A stretch of DNA of 64,000 nt from Pseudomonas sp. SJZ079 (GCF_007993865.1 NZ_VIUH01000015.1:1-64000), one strand, 5' to 3'; positions 34,901-46,508 are shown, counted from the first letter of the stretch. Notes: generated by a model from the letters alone, not told the origin. Made by a program: numbers and translations.

Positions 34901-36172
34901 ATGAGCCATGTGATCGACCGGCGCCTGAACGGCAAGAACAAAAGCACGGTAAACCGCCAGCGTTTTTTGCGACGTTACCGTGACCACATCAAGAAAGCGG
35001 TGGAGGAAGCGGTCAGCCGCCGCTCCATTACCGACATGGAGCATGGCGAACAGATCAGTATTCCCGGTCGCGATATCGACGAACCGGTGTTGCACCATGG
35101 CCGGGGCGGCAAGCAGACAATCGTCCACCCGGGCAACAAAGAATTCACCACCGGCGAACGCATTCCTCGCCCGCAAGGCGGCGGGGCCGGCCAAGGCGCA
35201 GGCAAAGCCAGCAATAGCGGCGAAGGCATGGATGAGTTCGTCTTCCAGATCACCCAGGAAGAATTCCTCGACTTCATGTTCGAGGACCTGGAGCTGCCCA
35301 ATCTGGTCAAGCGCCATCTGACCGGCAGCGACACCTTCAAGACCGTGCGCGCCGGCATCAGCAACGAGGGCAACCCGTCACGGATCAACATCATCCGCAC
35401 CCTGCGCTCGGCCCACGCCCGGCGTATCGCCCTGTCCGGCAGCAGCCGCGCCAAATTGAAAATCGCGCAAGCCGAACTGGAGCGCCTCAAGCGTGAGGAA
35501 CCGGACAACCTCGGCGACATTCAGCAACTGGAAGCTGAAATCAGCAAGCTGCACGCGCGCATCAACCGCGTGCCGTTCCTCGACACCTTCGACCTCAAGT
35601 ACAACCTGCTGGTCAAGCAGCCGAACCCCAGCTCGAAAGCCGTGATGTTCTGCCTGATGGACGTGTCCGGCTCGATGACCCAGTCGACCAAGGACATCGC
35701 CAAGCGCTTCTTCATCCTGTTGTACCTGTTCCTCAAGCGCAATTACGACAAGATCGAAGTGGTATTCATCCGCCACCACACCAGCGCCAAAGAGGTGGAC
35801 GAGGAAGAGTTCTTCTACTCCCGCGAGACCGGCGGCACCATAGTCTCCAGCGCACTCAAACTGATGCAGGAGATCATGGCCGAGCGCTATCCCATCAACG
35901 AGTGGAATATCTATGCCGCCCAGGCGTCGGACGGCGACAACTGGAACGATGATTCACCGATCTGTCGGGATATATTGATAAAGCAGATCATGCCGTTCGT
36001 GCAGTACTTCACCTACGTCGAGATCACCCCGCGCGAGCACCAGGCGCTGTGGTTCGAATACGAGCAGGTCTGCGAAGCGTTCGTCGACACCTTCGCCCAA
36101 CAGCAGCTGGTCTCGGCGGCCGATATCTACCCAGTGTTCCGCGAACTGTTCCAGCGGAGGCTCGAAACATGA
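34901..36172 (+). CDS. yeaH: YeaH/DUF444 family VWA protein
   Basis: Partner of the PrkA kinase, 423 residues. The N-terminal 100 residues are basic ([19 protein letters not shown]) with a glycine-rich stretch, and the C-terminal half is a von Willebrand A domain with the MIDAS motif MDVSGSMTQ near residue 253. Starts after GGAGG and overlaps spoVR by four bases (ATGA). Confidence 0.93.
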   Translation: MSHVIDRRLNGKNKSTVNRQRFLRRYRDHIKKAVEEAVSRRSITDMEHGEQISIPGRDIDEPVLHHGRGGKQTIVHPGNKEFTTGERIPRPQGGGAGQGAGKASNSGEGMDEFVFQITQEEFLDFMFEDLELPNLVKRHLTGSDTFKTVRAGISNEGNPSRINIIRTLRSAHARRIALSGSSRAKLKIAQAELERLKREEPDNLGDIQQLEAEISKLHARINRVPFLDTFDLKYNLLVKQPNPSSKAVMFCLMDVSGSMTQSTKDIAKRFFILLYLFLKRNYDKIEVVFIRHHTSAKEVDEEEFFYSRETGGTIVSSALKLMQEIMAERYPINEWNIYAAQASDGDNWNDDSPICRDILIKQIMPFVQYFTYVEITPREHQALWFEYEQVCEAFVDTFAQQQLVSAADIYPVFRELFQRRLET

Positions 36173-37749
36173 CGGCATATGACGGCGCTGTGCGCAAAAA
36201 GAAAGGCCAACCGATCTCCACCGGCTCGGAATGGACCTTCGAGCTGATCCGCGCCTACGATCGAGAGATCAGCCGGATCGCCGAAGGCTATGCGCTGGAC
36301 ACCTACCCGAACCAGATCGAAGTCATCACCGCCGAGCAGATGATGGATGCCTACGCCTCGGTCGGCATGCCACTGGGCTACCACCACTGGTCCTACGGCA
36401 AGCAGTTCCTCAGTACCGAGAAGAACTATAAGCGCGGCCAGATGGGCCTGGCCTACGAGATCGTGATCAACTCCGACCCGTGCATCGCCTACCTGATGGA
36501 AGAGAACACCATGTGCATGCAGGCGCTGGTGGTGGCCCATGCCTGTTATGGGCACAACAGCTTCTTCAAGGGTAACTACCTGTTCCGCACCTGGACCGAT
36601 GCCAGCTCGATTGTCGATTATCTGGTGTTCGCCAAGCAGTACATCATGCAGTGCGAGGAGCGTCATGGCATCGACGCCGTGGAGGACCTGCTGGACTCCT
36701 GCCACGCCCTGATGAACTACGGTGTCGATCGCTACAAGCGCCCTTACCCGATTTCCGCCGAAGAAGAGCGGCGCCGGCAGAAAGATCGCGAAGAACACCT
36801 GCAAAAGCAGATCAACGACCTCTGGCGCACCATTCCCAAAGGCGCGGACAAAGGCGACGACAAGGACAGCAAGCGCTTCCCCGCCGAACCCCAGGAAAAC
36901 ATCCTGTACTTCCTGGAAAAGCACGCACCGCTGCTGGAACCCTGGCAGCGCGAGGTGATCCGCATCGTGCGCAAGATCGCCCAATATTTCTATCCGCAAC
37001 GCCAGACCCAGGTGATGAACGAAGGTTGGGCGACCTTCTGGCACTACACCCTGATGAACGATCTGTATGACGAAGGCCTGGTCACCGAAGGCTTTATCAT
37101 GGAGTTCCTGCAGTCGCACACCAGCGTGATCTACCAACCGCCGTTCGACAGCCCTTATTACAGTGGCATCAACCCCTACACCCTGGGTTTTGCCATGTAC
37201 CGCGACATCCGCAGGATCTGTGAGGCGCCCACCGAAGAAGACAGGCGCTGGTTCCCCGATATTGCCGGCAGCGACTGGCTGAGCACCCTGAAATTTGCCA
37301 TGAAGAGCTTCAAGGACGAGAGTTTTATCCTGCAGTACCTGTCGCCCAAGGTGATTCGCGATCTCAAGCTGTTCAGCATCATGGACGACGACCAGAAGGA
37401 TGAACTGCTGGTCTCCGCCATCCACGACGATCCGGGCTATCAAATCATCCGCGAAACCCTCGCCGCGCAGTACAACCTCGGCAACCGCGAACCCAACGTG
37501 CAAATCTGGAGCATCGATCGACGCGGCGACCGCTCGCTGACCCTGCGCCATCAACAGCATGATCGCAAGCCACTGGGCAGCTCGACCGAAGAGGTGCTGA
37601 AGCACCTGCACCGCCTGTGGGGCTTCGATATCCACCTGGAAACACTGCAAGGCGACAAGTTGATCAACACCCAGCACGTGCCGCCCAAAGGCGACCCTGA
37701 ACATGACAGCGATCACCCGCGACTGGACCTGATCATTCCCCCCATCTAA
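36169..37749 (+). CDS. SpoVR family protein
   Basis: YcgB-like protein of 526 residues with the SpoVR core ([59 protein letters not shown]). The HxxxH and E/H-rich segments suggest a metal site. The molecular function is unresolved; named after a Bacillus spore cortex gene but common in non-sporulating bacteria. ATG 36169 overlaps the yeaH stop; the longer frame would read through yeaH. Confidence 0.92.
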   Translation: MTAYDGAVRKKKGQPISTGSEWTFELIRAYDREISRIAEGYALDTYPNQIEVITAEQMMDAYASVGMPLGYHHWSYGKQFLSTEKNYKRGQMGLAYEIVINSDPCIAYLMEENTMCMQALVVAHACYGHNSFFKGNYLFRTWTDASSIVDYLVFAKQYIMQCEERHGIDAVEDLLDSCHALMNYGVDRYKRPYPISAEEERRRQKDREEHLQKQINDLWRTIPKGADKGDDKDSKRFPAEPQENILYFLEKHAPLLEPWQREVIRIVRKIAQYFYPQRQTQVMNEGWATFWHYTLMNDLYDEGLVTEGFIMEFLQSHTSVIYQPPFDSPYYSGINPYTLGFAMYRDIRRICEAPTEEDRRWFPDIAGSDWLSTLKFAMKSFKDESFILQYLSPKVIRDLKLFSIMDDDQKDELLVSAIHDDPGYQIIRETLAAQYNLGNREPNVQIWSIDRRGDRSLTLRHQQHDRKPLGSSTEEVLKHLHRLWGFDIHLETLQGDKLINTQHVPPKGDPEHDSDHPRLDLIIPPI

Positions 37750-37775
37750 TCGGCTGCCCCCAGCCAGCGCCCGTG

Positions 37776-37812
37776 CGTATCACAGCAGCCTTGGCGCGGC
37801 TGCTGTGATACG
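37776..37812. terminator. Large perfect hairpin after spoVR
   Basis: Arms of 15 bases, perfectly complementary (37776-37790 and 37798-37812, CGTATCACAGCAGCC and its complement), surround a seven-base loop 27 bases after the spoVR stop. No T tract follows, so it may be a Rho-associated or RNA-stabilising hairpin rather than an intrinsic terminator. Confidence 0.6.
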
Positions 37813-37915
37813 CCACTTGCTCATCCGACCGCGCTACCTCGACGTGGCTCCTGGGCGATAAGCCTTTTCCCACCGGCACGCCTAACCGTTATCCTCTGCG
37901 GCAACGGAGGTAGGC

Positions 37916-39148
37916 ATGCAGATTTACAAAGTCGGCGGCGCGGTACGCGACCGTCTGTTGGGGCGACCGGTCAGCGAGATCGACTGGGTGGTAGTCGGCG
38001 CCACGGCCGAGCAGATGTTAGCGCAGGGATTTCGCCCGGTAGGTGCGGATTTCCCGGTGTTCCTGCACCCGAAAACGGGCGAGGAGTACGCCCTGGCGCG
38101 CACCGAGCGCAAGAGCGGGCGCGGCTACGGTGGCTTCACCTTCTACGCCAGCCCGGAAGTCACCCTGGAAGAAGACCTGATCCGCCGCGACCTGACCGTC
38201 AACGCCATGGCCGAGGACGCTCAAGGACAGCTGATCGACCCCTACGGCGGGCAACGCGATCTCGCCGCACGTCTGCTGCGGCATGTTTCCCCGGCGTTTG
38301 CCGAAGACCCGTTACGGGTACTGCGCGTCGCGCGCTTCGCCGCGCGTTATGCGCCGCTGGGCTTTAGCGTCGCCCAACCAACCCTCGATCTCATGCGCCA
38401 ACTCAGCGATTCCGGCGAACTGTCGGCACTCACCCCCGAGCGCAGCTGGAAGGAAATCTCGCGCGCGCTGCTGGAGCCACGCCCGGATATATTTATCCGC
38501 GTATTGCGCGACTGCGGTGCCCTCAAGGCGCTGCTTCCGGAAGTCGACGCGCTATTTGGCGTCCCGCAACCACCCGCCCACCATCCGGAGATCGACACCG
38601 GCGCGCATGTACTCAGCGTCTTGCGACAATGCGCCGAACACCAACAACCGCTGAGCGTGCGCTGGGCCTGCCTGCTGCACGACGTGGGCAAAGGCCTGAC
38701 ACCCGAGGCGGAGTGGCCCCGGCATATTGCCCACGAGCAACGCGGCCTGGCGGCGATCCGCGCGATCAACGAGCGCAGCAAGGCACCGAAAGACTGCCAG
38801 GAGCTGGCCCTGCTGGTCGGTGAATACCACACCCATGGTCATCGTGCCCTGGAGCTGAAGGCCTCGACCCTGCTGGAGCTGCTGCAGCACTTTGACGTCT
38901 ATCGACGGCCGCAGCGTTTCGAGGCATTCATAGCCGCTTGCGAAATGGATGCCCGCGGCCGCGATGGCCTGGAACAGTCCGCCTACCCGCAGGCCGACTA
39001 CCTGCGCGGCGCCATGCGGGCGGCGCGCAGCGTTGCGGTACAACCGCTGCTGCAGCAAGGATTCACGGGCCCAGAGCTGGGCGAGGCACTGAAGCGCGAG
39101 CGCCTGAAGGCGCTCAAGGTCTACAAGAACAGCGCGGAAAAACCTTAG
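37916..39148 (+). CDS. cca: Multifunctional CCA-adding enzyme
   Basis: Adds or repairs the tRNA 3' CCA end. The 410-residue protein has the class II nucleotidyltransferase head ([13 protein letters not shown] and [10 protein letters not shown], residues 3-32) and, in the C-terminal half, an HD phosphohydrolase domain ([15 protein letters not shown] and CLLHDVGKG), so it is the long bifunctional type. Converges with folK, overlapping by four bases at the 3' ends. Confidence 0.95.
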   Translation: MQIYKVGGAVRDRLLGRPVSEIDWVVVGATAEQMLAQGFRPVGADFPVFLHPKTGEEYALARTERKSGRGYGGFTFYASPEVTLEEDLIRRDLTVNAMAEDAQGQLIDPYGGQRDLAARLLRHVSPAFAEDPLRVLRVARFAARYAPLGFSVAQPTLDLMRQLSDSGELSALTPERSWKEISRALLEPRPDIFIRVLRDCGALKALLPEVDALFGVPQPPAHHPEIDTGAHVLSVLRQCAEHQQPLSVRWACLLHDVGKGLTPEAEWPRHIAHEQRGLAAIRAINERSKAPKDCQELALLVGEYHTHGHRALELKASTLLELLQHFDVYRRPQRFEAFIAACEMDARGRDGLEQSAYPQADYLRGAMRAARSVAVQPLLQQGFTGPELGEALKRERLKALKVYKNSAEKP

Positions 39149-39681
39149 GACTTAGGAAAAGCCAGGCGCAGCGACTCGGGGGTCAGCTCGACCCCGCGCC
39201 ACTGAAAGGCCACCGGCCACAGCTGCTGGTCGATTCGCGCCGCCTGCCACAGCTCGGCAAAACTGCGCCGCTCGCCCAAATGCAGGCTATCCGGCGCCAA
39301 TAGCGCCAGAGGCCACAGCACGAAAGCATTCTTCAGAATTTCTACGCGGGGCAATATCAGGCCATCAAAATTGCCGACTTGATCGCCATACAACAGCACA
39401 TCGATGTCCAGCGGCAGACCCTTGCGCTCCGGTGCGTAACGTCCATTGTCCGCCTCGATGAACTTCAGCCGACGATCCAGCTCACGCAGGGGTAACTCGG
39501 TATAGCCCGTCACCACCAGATTGAAGAACGGCCCACTCTTGATCCCCACCGCCTGACTCTCGAACACCGGCGAGCAGCGCATCTCCTGCAGAAAGCCCGC
39601 CAGCGCCTCAAGGCCGGCGCACAAGTGGGCCTGACGCTCGATATTGCTGCCAAGGCCGAGAAAAACCGGAGTTAGCGACAT
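39145..39681 (-). CDS. folK: HPPK-like pyrophosphokinase (second folK type)
   Basis: Protein of 178 residues of the 2-amino-4-hydroxy-6-hydroxymethyldihydropteridine pyrophosphokinase family ([68 protein letters not shown]). The core RxxxxxxRxxDxDxLL segment is altered to [19 protein letters not shown] but retains the two metal-binding aspartates. Pseudomonas usually has another folK beside panB, so this is likely the folB-linked paralogue. Overlaps folB by 10 bases. Confidence 0.85.
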   Translation of the reverse strand: MSLTPVFLGLGSNIERQAHLCAGLEALAGFLQEMRCSPVFESQAVGIKSGPFFNLVVTGYTELPLRELDRRLKFIEADNGRYAPERKGLPLDIDVLLYGDQVGNFDGLILPRVEILKNAFVLWPLALLAPDSLHLGERRSFAELWQAARIDQQLWPVAFQWRGVELTPESLRLAFPKS

Positions 39682-40028
39682 CCGCGCTCGATCTCCACGC
39701 CGACACCACCTGCAGCGGCCGGCACTGCGCCGGGCTTGGTCAAGCGCAGACGCATCCAGGGAATCTGGAATTCGTGCATCAGCAGCTCAATCAGACGCTC
39801 GGCAAAGGTTTCCACCAGGATGAACTGCGCCTCGCTGGCGAAAGTCTGCACACGCGTCGACACCGCGGCGTAATCGAGCGCCTTGCTCAGGTCATCGCCC
39901 GCGGCGGCCGGTCGATTATCCCAGCCCAAGCTAAGATCCAGGCGTAAGCACTGGCGAATGGTGCGCTCCCAGTCATAGGCGCCGATCACCGTATCGACTT
40001 CCAGCCCTTCAATAAACACTATGTCCAA
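39672..40028 (-). CDS. folB: Dihydroneopterin aldolase
   Basis: Cleaves dihydroneopterin in folate synthesis. The 118-residue protein starts LDIVFIEGLEVDTVIGAYDWER and has the LVETFAERLIELLM segment with the catalytic region. The start is most likely the TTG at 40028, eight bases after GGAG, because the family begins at this residue; the upstream in-frame codons have no ribosome site. Confidence 0.91.
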   Translation of the reverse strand: MDIVFIEGLEVDTVIGAYDWERTIRQCLRLDLSLGWDNRPAAAGDDLSKALDYAAVSTRVQTFASEAQFILVETFAERLIELLMHEFQIPWMRLRLTKPGAVPAAAGGVGVEIERGCR

Positions 40029-40240
40029 ACACTTTCTCCGCAACTCTTAGGAGGCCACATCATTGGCAGGCCATTGTTAAAAACCACTGCGTCGACACAC
40101 CCCGCCGAGACCCTACTCACACGCTGATTTACCCTGGGTAAACTGCACTCGTTGAGCTTATCTCGCAGGCCAAACCTTCGCTCGCTACCTATTTCAACGG
40201 CCTGCTAGAATCAGGGCGTCCCTCGCCCGGAATGGATACC

Positions 40241-40807
40241 ATGTTTTGGTTGTTGGCGATCCTCGCCTACCTGCTCGGCTCGCTGTCCTTCGCCATTCTA
40301 CTCAGTCGCCTGATCCATGGCCCGGACCCACGCGCCAGTGGCTCAGGCAACCCTGGCGCCACCAACATGATGCGGGTCGCCGGCAAGCGCCTGGCCATCT
40401 TGACCTTATTGGGCGACTCACTCAAAGGTCTGTTGCCCGTGCTAATGGCCCACCAGCTTGGCCTCAACCTGCAACAGCAAGCCTGGATTGGCCTCGCGGC
40501 GGTAATCGGTCACCTCTATCCCTTGTTCTTTCGTTTCCGCGGTGGCAAAGGCGTCGCCACTGCCGCGGGCATGCTGCTGGGGCTTTACCCGCCGGCCGCG
40601 CTTCTCGCCGTTAGCGCCTGGCTGTTGACCTTTTTCCTCACCCGCATCAGCTCAATCGCGGCGTTGATCGCCATACCGCTGATTTTACCGCTACTGGCCT
40701 GGCAACAGCCTGCGGCTCTGTTACCGATGAGCGCCCTCACCGGCCTGGTCGTCTGGCGTCATCGCGGCAATCTACGCGATCTATTCGCCGGCCGTGAGCG
40801 GCATTTC
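40241..40807 (+). CDS. plsY: Acyl-phosphate glycerol-3-phosphate acyltransferase
   Basis: Inner-membrane enzyme that transfers the acyl group from acyl phosphate to glycerol-3-phosphate, the first step of phospholipid synthesis. About 189 residues with five or so membrane helices and the PlsY motifs [22 protein letters not shown] and [14 protein letters not shown] take ATG 40241 ([14 protein letters not shown]), three codons inside the longest frame. The stop codon is 40808-40810. Confidence 0.93.
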
Positions 40808-40849
40808 TGACTCGACAACCTGAACGCTGCTCATCCTCCAGCCGCAACC

Positions 40850-41875
40850 TTACAACGCAGGCAACTGCTCCATCGGCCAACGCGCTTGCACGGTGATGCT
40901 CAAGCCCTCGTGCTGACCGGCCTTGAGGCGCTGACAGCCGGCGTACGCGATCATCGCGCCGTTATCCGTGCAAAAGGCCGGGCGCGCGTAGAACACCTGC
41001 CCCCGCAACTCGCCCAACATACGTTCCAGCGAGGCCCGCAGGGCGCTGTTCGCACTGACGCCACCGGCGATCACCAGGCTGTTCAAACCCGTTTGTTTGA
41101 GTGCGCGACGACACTTGATGGTCAGCGTCTCGACGACCGCCTGCTGAAACGCCAGGGCGATGTCACAGCGCGTCTGCTCCGTGTCGTCGCCGGCCTCGCG
41201 GCAGCGCTGCCAGGTATTCAAGGTGAAGGTCTTCAAGCCACTGAAACTCATGTCCAGGCCCGGACGATCGGTCATGGGCCGAGGAAACTTGAAACGCCCC
41301 GGCGTGCCGCCCTCAGCCATGCGCGCAATTTCTGGCCCGCCCGGGTAGTTCAGGCCCATCAACTTGGCGGTCTTGTCAAATGCCTCACCGGCAGCATCGT
41401 CGAGCGACTCACCCAGCAGTTGATAACGGCCGATACCGTCCACCCGTACCAGTTGGGTATGCCCGCCGGACACCAACAAAGCGACGAACGGAAAGCTCGG
41501 CGGTTGCTCCTCCAACATAGGCGCCAGCAAGTGCCCCTCCATATGGTGCACTCCGAGAGCCGGGATGCCCCAGGCAAATGCCAGAGCCTGGGCACAGGAG
41601 GCACCGACCAGCAGCGCGCCGACCAAGCCGGGGCCCGCGGTATAGGCAATCGCATCGATATCGCTCGACACGCAGCCGGCCTCGGCCAGCACCTCGCGAA
41701 TCAACGGCAGCATGCGTTTGACGTGGTCGCGTGATGCCAGCTCGGGCACCACTCCACCGTAGACTCGATGCAAGTCAATCTGGCTGAATAATGCATCGGC
41801 CAGCAGTCCACGCTCACTGTGATAGAGCGCGACACCGGTTTCATCGCAAGAGGTTTCCAATCCCAGAACCAGCAT
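40850..41875 (-). CDS. tsaD: tRNA N6-threonylcarbamoyladenosine transferase TsaD
   Basis: Installs t6A37 on ANN-decoding tRNAs, with TsaB and TsaE. The 341-residue ASKHA-fold protein begins [16 protein letters not shown] and has the metal-binding H-x3-H in [10 protein letters not shown] and the VSGGHTQLV and [12 protein letters not shown] motifs. ATG 41875 fits the family N-terminus; the longer frame upstream would run into the rpsU promoter. Divergent from rpsU. Confidence 0.96.
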   Translation of the reverse strand: MLVLGLETSCDETGVALYHSERGLLADALFSQIDLHRVYGGVVPELASRDHVKRMLPLIREVLAEAGCVSSDIDAIAYTAGPGLVGALLVGASCAQALAFAWGIPALGVHHMEGHLLAPMLEEQPPSFPFVALLVSGGHTQLVRVDGIGRYQLLGESLDDAAGEAFDKTAKLMGLNYPGGPEIARMAEGGTPGRFKFPRPMTDRPGLDMSFSGLKTFTLNTWQRCREAGDDTEQTRCDIALAFQQAVVETLTIKCRRALKQTGLNSLVIAGGVSANSALRASLERMLGELRGQVFYARPAFCTDNGAMIAYAGCQRLKAGQHEGLSITVQARWPMEQLPAL

Positions 41876-41969
41876 GGGCAGTGCCTTGTAGTAGAGAGGG
41901 GGCAGCTTCGAAGGGGCGCATGATAAGGGTGCCTGACGCGGCTCGACCAGTGCTTTTCGATCAGAGGCT

Positions 41970-41998
41970 TTGCATTCCGGGCAATGAGGCGGTAACAT
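41970..41998 (+). promoter_or_regulatory. Candidate sigma-70 promoter for rpsU
   Basis: TTGCAT (-35) and TAACAT (-10) are separated by 17 bases, about 80 bases ahead of the rpsU start codon and pointing at the rpsU-dnaG-rpoD operon. Confidence 0.55.
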
Positions 41999-42080
41999 CC
42001 GCAACCCTTAAAAACCTACGTTCTCCAGCGCCATTTGCCAGGAGCACGTTAACCCCGGTAATAAAGAAGGTACGCCCTGG

Positions 42081-42296
42081 ATGCCAGCCGTCAAAGTTAA
42101 AGAGAACGAACCCTTCGACGTAGCTCTGCGTCGTTTCAAGCGCTCCTGCGAAAAAGCCGGTGTTTTGGCTGAAGTTCGCAGCCGTGAATTCTACGAAAAA
42201 CCGACTTCCGAGCGTAAGCGCAAAGCAGCAGCCGCTGTTAAGCGTCACGCCAAGAAAGTGCAGCGCGAGCAGCGTCGCAGCGTTCGCCTGTACTAA
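42081..42296 (+). CDS. rpsU: 30S ribosomal protein S21
   Basis: Small basic ribosomal protein of 71 residues ([20 protein letters not shown].., ending RRSVRLY), needed for translation initiation. First gene of the macromolecular synthesis operon with dnaG and rpoD. Two hairpins follow before dnaG. Confidence 0.98.
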   Translation: MPAVKVKENEPFDVALRRFKRSCEKAGVLAEVRSREFYEKPTSERKRKAAAAVKRHAKKVQREQRRSVRLY

Positions 42297-42318
42297 TAAG
42301 TACAGCCGAAACGCCTGA

Positions 42319-42345
42319 AAGCCCGACTTCGGTCGGGCTTCGCTT
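42319..42345 (+). terminator. Hairpin after rpsU
   Basis: Stem GCCCGAC / GTCGGGC with a short TTCG loop followed by a T-rich run, between rpsU and dnaG. In E. coli the equivalent hairpin partly terminates to make rpsU more abundant than dnaG. Confidence 0.85.
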
Positions 42346-42348
42346 TTA

Positions 42349-42386
42349 GACTCCGCGCCACCCTCGGGTGGCGATCGGAGTCTTTT
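42349..42386 (+). terminator. Second hairpin between rpsU and dnaG
   Basis: A longer stem (GACTCCG..CGCCACC paired with GGTGGCG..CGGAGTC, with a two-base bulge) followed by TTTTAG lies just downstream of the first. The tandem arrangement suggests strong attenuation of the dnaG-rpoD part of the operon. Confidence 0.8.
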
Positions 42387-42439
42387 AGTTTCTGCCCGCA
42401 ACTGTCCAGCCGCCTTCCACGACAGTACTCTGAGCGCCT

Positions 42440-44398
42440 ATGGCCGGCCTGATCCCACAATCTTTTATCGATGACCTGCTCAACCGCACCGACATCGTCG
42501 ACGTGGTGGCCTCGCGCATCCAGCTGAAAAAAGCCGGCAAGAACTACACCGCCTGCTGCCCCTTCCATAAAGAGAAAACCCCCTCGTTCAGCGTCAGCCC
42601 GGACAAACAGTTCTATTACTGCTTCGGCTGCGGCGCGGGCGGCAACGCCCTGGGTTTTATCATGGATCACGATCAACTGGACTTCCCCCAGGCCATCGAG
42701 GATCTAGCCAAACGCGCCGGCATGGACATACCGCGCGAAGAAGGCGGACGCAGCAACAAACCACGACAACCAACCGACTCGCCGCTCTACCCACTGCTTA
42801 CGGCAGCCGCCGACTATTACCGACAAGCCCTGAAGAGCCATCCACAACGCAAAGCCGCAGTGGACTACCTGAAAGGCCGCGGCCTGTCTGGCGAAATTGC
42901 CCGCGACTTCGGCCTCGGCTTCGCCCCGCCAGGCTGGGACAACCTGCTCAAGCACCTGACCAGCGACAGCCTGCAACAAAAGAGCATGATTGACGCCGGC
43001 CTACTGGTCGAAAACGCCGAAAGCGGCAAGCGCTACGACCGCTTCCGCGACCGCGTGATCTTCCCGATCCGCGACAGCCGTGGCCGCGTAATCGCCTTTG
43101 GCGGCCGGGTACTCGGCGACGACAAACCCAAGTACCTGAACTCGCCGGAAACCCCGGTATTCCATAAAGGCCAAGAGCTCTACGGCCTGTTCGAGGCACG
43201 CAAGAACAACCGCAACCTCGACGAGATCATGGTGGTCGAGGGCTACATGGACGTCATCGCCCTGGCCCAACAAGGCCTGCGCAATGCCGTCGCCACGCTC
43301 GGCACCGCCACCAGCGAAGAACACCTCAAGCGCCTGTTTCGCATCGTCCCCAGCGTGCTGTTCTGCTTCGACGGCGATCAGGCTGGACGCAACGCCGCCT
43401 GGCGCGCCCTGGAAGCCACACTCTCGAGCCTGCAAGACGGTCGCCGCGCACGCTTCCTGTTCCTCCCGGACGGCGAAGACCCGGATACCCTGGTTCGCAG
43501 CGAGGGCACCGACGCCTTTCGCGCACGCATCAACCAACAAGCACAGCCACTGGCCGACTACTTCTTTCAGCAACTCAGCGAAGAAGCCGACCCACGTTCC
43601 CTGGAAGGCAAAGCGCACCTCGTCACACTGGCCGCCCCACTGATCGACAAGATCCCTGGCGCCAACTTGCGCGCCCTGATGCGCCAGCGCCTCACTGAGA
43701 TCACCGGGCTCAGCGGCGAAGCCCTGAGCCAGGCCGCGCCCGCCAGCAAACCCAGCGTAGCGCCCAACGACCACTCAGAGATTCCCGACAGCGCCTATTA
43801 CGACGCTGCGCCCAGCTATGACGACTACGACAAGCCCAGCCCAGCGCAAGGCTTCGAGCGCAGCAACAAGGGCAAAGGCAAAGGCAACTGGAAGAAAGAT
43901 GGCAACAAGTGGATCAAACAGGACCGCAGCGACTTCTCTCCCCGCGCACCACGCACTGCCGTCAGCGTCGAATCGCCGCACCTGAGCGCCCTACGCACCC
44001 TGTTGCACCACCCTGAACTCGCGCAAAAAGTAGAAGACGTCAGCCACTTCGCCGCCGAAGACGACACCTACGCACAACTACTCGTCGCCCTGCTCGGCGC
44101 CCTGCAGAAAAGCCCCACATTGCGCTCGCTGCAACTAATCGCACGCTGGCACGGAACCGAACAAGGGCGTCTACTGCAGGCATTGGCGGAAAAGGAGTGG
44201 CTAATTTCGGCCGACAACCTTGAACAACAGTTTTTCGACACTATAACTACTCTTATAGCCCGCCAACGTGAGCGCACATTGGAACATTTGCTGCGCAAAG
44301 CCCGTCAAAGTGAGTTAAGCGCAGAGGAAAAAAATCAGCTGCGCAACCTGTTGAGTCGTAATACCTCACCAGTAATCCCGAGCCCAACTGGCGCGTAA
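42440..44398 (+). CDS. dnaG: DNA primase
   Basis: Synthesises RNA primers at the replication fork. The 652-residue protein has the N-terminal CHC2 zinc finger (CCPFHKEKTPSF...YYCFGCGAGG, about 35-67), the RNA-polymerase domain with TOPRIM motif MVVEGYMDVIAL (about 265-276), and a C-terminal DnaB-interaction region after a low-complexity linker (about 430-510, rich in K, G, D and N). Confidence 0.97.
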   Translation: MAGLIPQSFIDDLLNRTDIVDVVASRIQLKKAGKNYTACCPFHKEKTPSFSVSPDKQFYYCFGCGAGGNALGFIMDHDQLDFPQAIEDLAKRAGMDIPREEGGRSNKPRQPTDSPLYPLLTAAADYYRQALKSHPQRKAAVDYLKGRGLSGEIARDFGLGFAPPGWDNLLKHLTSDSLQQKSMIDAGLLVENAESGKRYDRFRDRVIFPIRDSRGRVIAFGGRVLGDDKPKYLNSPETPVFHKGQELYGLFEARKNNRNLDEIMVVEGYMDVIALAQQGLRNAVATLGTATSEEHLKRLFRIVPSVLFCFDGDQAGRNAAWRALEATLSSLQDGRRARFLFLPDGEDPDTLVRSEGTDAFRARINQQAQPLADYFFQQLSEEADPRSLEGKAHLVTLAAPLIDKIPGANLRALMRQRLTEITGLSGEALSQAAPASKPSVAPNDHSEIPDSAYYDAAPSYDDYDKPSPAQGFERSNKGKGKGNWKKDGNKWIKQDRSDFSPRAPRTAVSVESPHLSALRTLLHHPELAQKVEDVSHFAAEDDTYAQLLVALLGALQKSPTLRSLQLIARWHGTEQGRLLQALAEKEWLISADNLEQQFFDTITTLIARQRERTLEHLLRKARQSELSAEEKNQLRNLLSRNTSPVIPSPTGA

Positions 44399-44412
44399 GG
44401 GTCCTACTCGGG

Positions 44413-44418
44413 TATAAT
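44413..44418 (+). promoter_or_regulatory. Candidate -10 element ahead of rpoD
   Basis: A perfect TATAAT lies 48 bases before the rpoD start codon. The -35 match is poor (CTGGCG, 19 bases upstream). An internal rpoD promoter within the dnaG end is usual for this operon. Confidence 0.45.
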
Positions 44419-44465
44419 CCTCGGCTTGTTTTTTGCCCGCCAAGACCTTCAGTGGATAGGGTGTT

Positions 44466-46310
44466 ATGTCCGTAAAAGTGCAACAGCAGTCTCGTATCAA
44501 AGAGTTGATCCTCCTGGGTCGTGAGCAGAAGTATCTGACTTACGCAGAGGTCAACGACCACCTACCGGAAGATATTTCTGATCCGGAGCAGGTGGAAGAC
44601 ATCATCCGCATGATCAACGACATGGGGATCCCCGTACACGAGAGTGCTCCGGATGCGGACGCCCTTATGTTGGCCGACGCCGATACCGACGAAGCCGCCG
44701 CTGAAGAAGCCGCTGCAGCGTTGGCAGCGGTCGAAACCGATATCGGTCGAACCACGGACCCCGTGCGCATGTACATGCGTGAAATGGGTACCGTGGAACT
44801 GCTGACTCGCGAAGGCGAGATCGAAATCGCCAAGCGCATCGAGGAAGGCATCCGCGAAGTCATGGGGGCTATCGCCCACTTCCCTGGCACCGTAGACAGC
44901 ATCCTCGACGAGTACACTCGCGTCACCACCGAAGGTGGCCGTCTGGTAGAAGTACTGAACGGCTATATCGATCCGGATGACGGCGTCGTACCGACTCCTG
45001 CCCCGCCAGCTCCTGTCAAAGACGACAGCGCTGACGACGACAAAGACGACGACGACAAAGACGACAGCGACGACGAAGAGGAAGAAGAAGGAGATGGCGG
45101 TCCGGATCCGGAAGAAGCCCTGCGCCGCTTCACCGCAATTGGCGAGCAGCTGGAACTAGCCAAGAAAGCCCTGAAGAAGCATGGCCGCGGCAGCAAGCAA
45201 GGCATTGCCGAGCTGAAAGCCCTGGCCGTACTGTTCATGCCAATCAAGCTGGTGCCTAAGCAATTTGACGCGCTGGTGGTACGAGTACGCGACGCTTTGG
45301 TGCGTTTGCGCGCCCAAGAACGCGCCATCATGCAAATCTGCGTGCGGGATGCACGCATGCCGCGTGCTGACTTCCTGCGCCTGTTCCCAGGCAACGAAGT
45401 CGACACCACCTGGGCCGAGCAACTGGCAAAGGGTAAGGCCAAATACGCCGAAGCGCTTGGCGAACGACTGGCAGACATCCAGCGCGGCCAGCAGAAGCTC
45501 ACCGCACTGCAAGCCGAGTGCGACCTGACCCTGGCCGAGATCAAGGATATCAATCGACGCATGTCGATTGGCGAAGCCAAGGCCCGCCGGGCGAAGAAAG
45601 AGATGGTCGAGGCCAACTTGCGCCTGGTTATCTCGATTGCCAAGAAGTACACCAACCGCGGCCTGCAATTCCTCGACCTGATCCAGGAAGGCAACATCGG
45701 CCTGATGAAGGCGGTGGACAAGTTCGAATACCGTCGCGGCTACAAGTTCTCGACCTACGCCACCTGGTGGATTCGCCAGGCGATCACCCGGTCGATTGCC
45801 GACCAGGCGCGCACCATTCGAATTCCGGTGCACATGATCGAAACGATCAACAAGCTCAACCGCATTTCCCGGCAGATGCTGCAGGAAATGGGTCGCGAAC
45901 CGACCCCGGAAGAGCTGGGCGAACGCATGGAAATGCCCGAGGACAAGATCCGCAAGGTATTGAAGATCGCCAAAGAGCCGATCTCCATGGAAACCCCGAT
46001 CGGCGACGACGAAGACTCGCATCTGGGCGACTTCATCGAGGACTCCACCATGCAATCGCCGATTGATTTGGCGACCGTGGAAAGCCTCAAAGAAGCCACC
46101 CGCGAAGTACTCGCCGGCCTCACCGCACGTGAAGCCAAGGTACTGCGCATGCGCTTCGGCATCGACATGAATACCGACCACACCCTTGAGGAAGTCGGTA
46201 AGCAGTTCGACGTGACCCGCGAGCGAATTCGCCAGATCGAAGCCAAGGCGTTGCGCAAGCTACGCCACCCGACGCGGAGCGAGCATCTACGCTCCTTCCT
46301 CGACGAGTAA
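44466..46310 (+). CDS. rpoD: Primary sigma factor RpoD (sigma-70)
   Basis: Housekeeping sigma factor of 614 residues. Region 1.1 occupies the N-terminus; a very acidic Asp/Lys/Glu insert (about residues 180-215) is typical of the Pseudomonas non-conserved region; region 2 contains [27 protein letters not shown] and [12 protein letters not shown]; region 4 contains [28 protein letters not shown]. Followed by a strong terminator. Confidence 0.98.
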   Translation: MSVKVQQQSRIKELILLGREQKYLTYAEVNDHLPEDISDPEQVEDIIRMINDMGIPVHESAPDADALMLADADTDEAAAEEAAAALAAVETDIGRTTDPVRMYMREMGTVELLTREGEIEIAKRIEEGIREVMGAIAHFPGTVDSILDEYTRVTTEGGRLVEVLNGYIDPDDGVVPTPAPPAPVKDDSADDDKDDDDKDDSDDEEEEEGDGGPDPEEALRRFTAIGEQLELAKKALKKHGRGSKQGIAELKALAVLFMPIKLVPKQFDALVVRVRDALVRLRAQERAIMQICVRDARMPRADFLRLFPGNEVDTTWAEQLAKGKAKYAEALGERLADIQRGQQKLTALQAECDLTLAEIKDINRRMSIGEAKARRAKKEMVEANLRLVISIAKKYTNRGLQFLDLIQEGNIGLMKAVDKFEYRRGYKFSTYATWWIRQAITRSIADQARTIRIPVHMIETINKLNRISRQMLQEMGREPTPEELGERMEMPEDKIRKVLKIAKEPISMETPIGDDEDSHLGDFIEDSTMQSPIDLATVESLKEATREVLAGLTAREAKVLRMRFGIDMNTDHTLEEVGKQFDVTRERIRQIEAKALRKLRHPTRSEHLRSFLDE

Positions 46311-46313
46311 AAC

Positions 46314-46341
46314 AAAACCCCCGGCCGAAACCGGGGGTTTT
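46314..46341 (+). terminator. Rho-independent terminator of the rpsU-dnaG-rpoD operon
   Basis: Eleven-base stem AAAACCCCCGG / CCGGGGGTTTT with a six-base loop, three bases after the rpoD stop. Confidence 0.95.
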
Positions 46342-46508
46342 GCTTTCTGCCGCCTCGACACAGCTCGCCCCAGCAGAAAAAGCCACAAGCAAAGCCCGCG
46401 CGCACGGCGCCCTCCACTACAGAGCACATGCACACCCTTGGCCTCACAGCCAAAGGCGTATTTGCGACAGCCTCTTTAATCGACAATACCTTCATGCACG
46501 CCGTTCCG

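Noticed and set aside
36127-37716. 529-codon open frame opposite spoVR
   Set aside because: Shadow of a clearly recognised gene; no family motif and no ribosome site.
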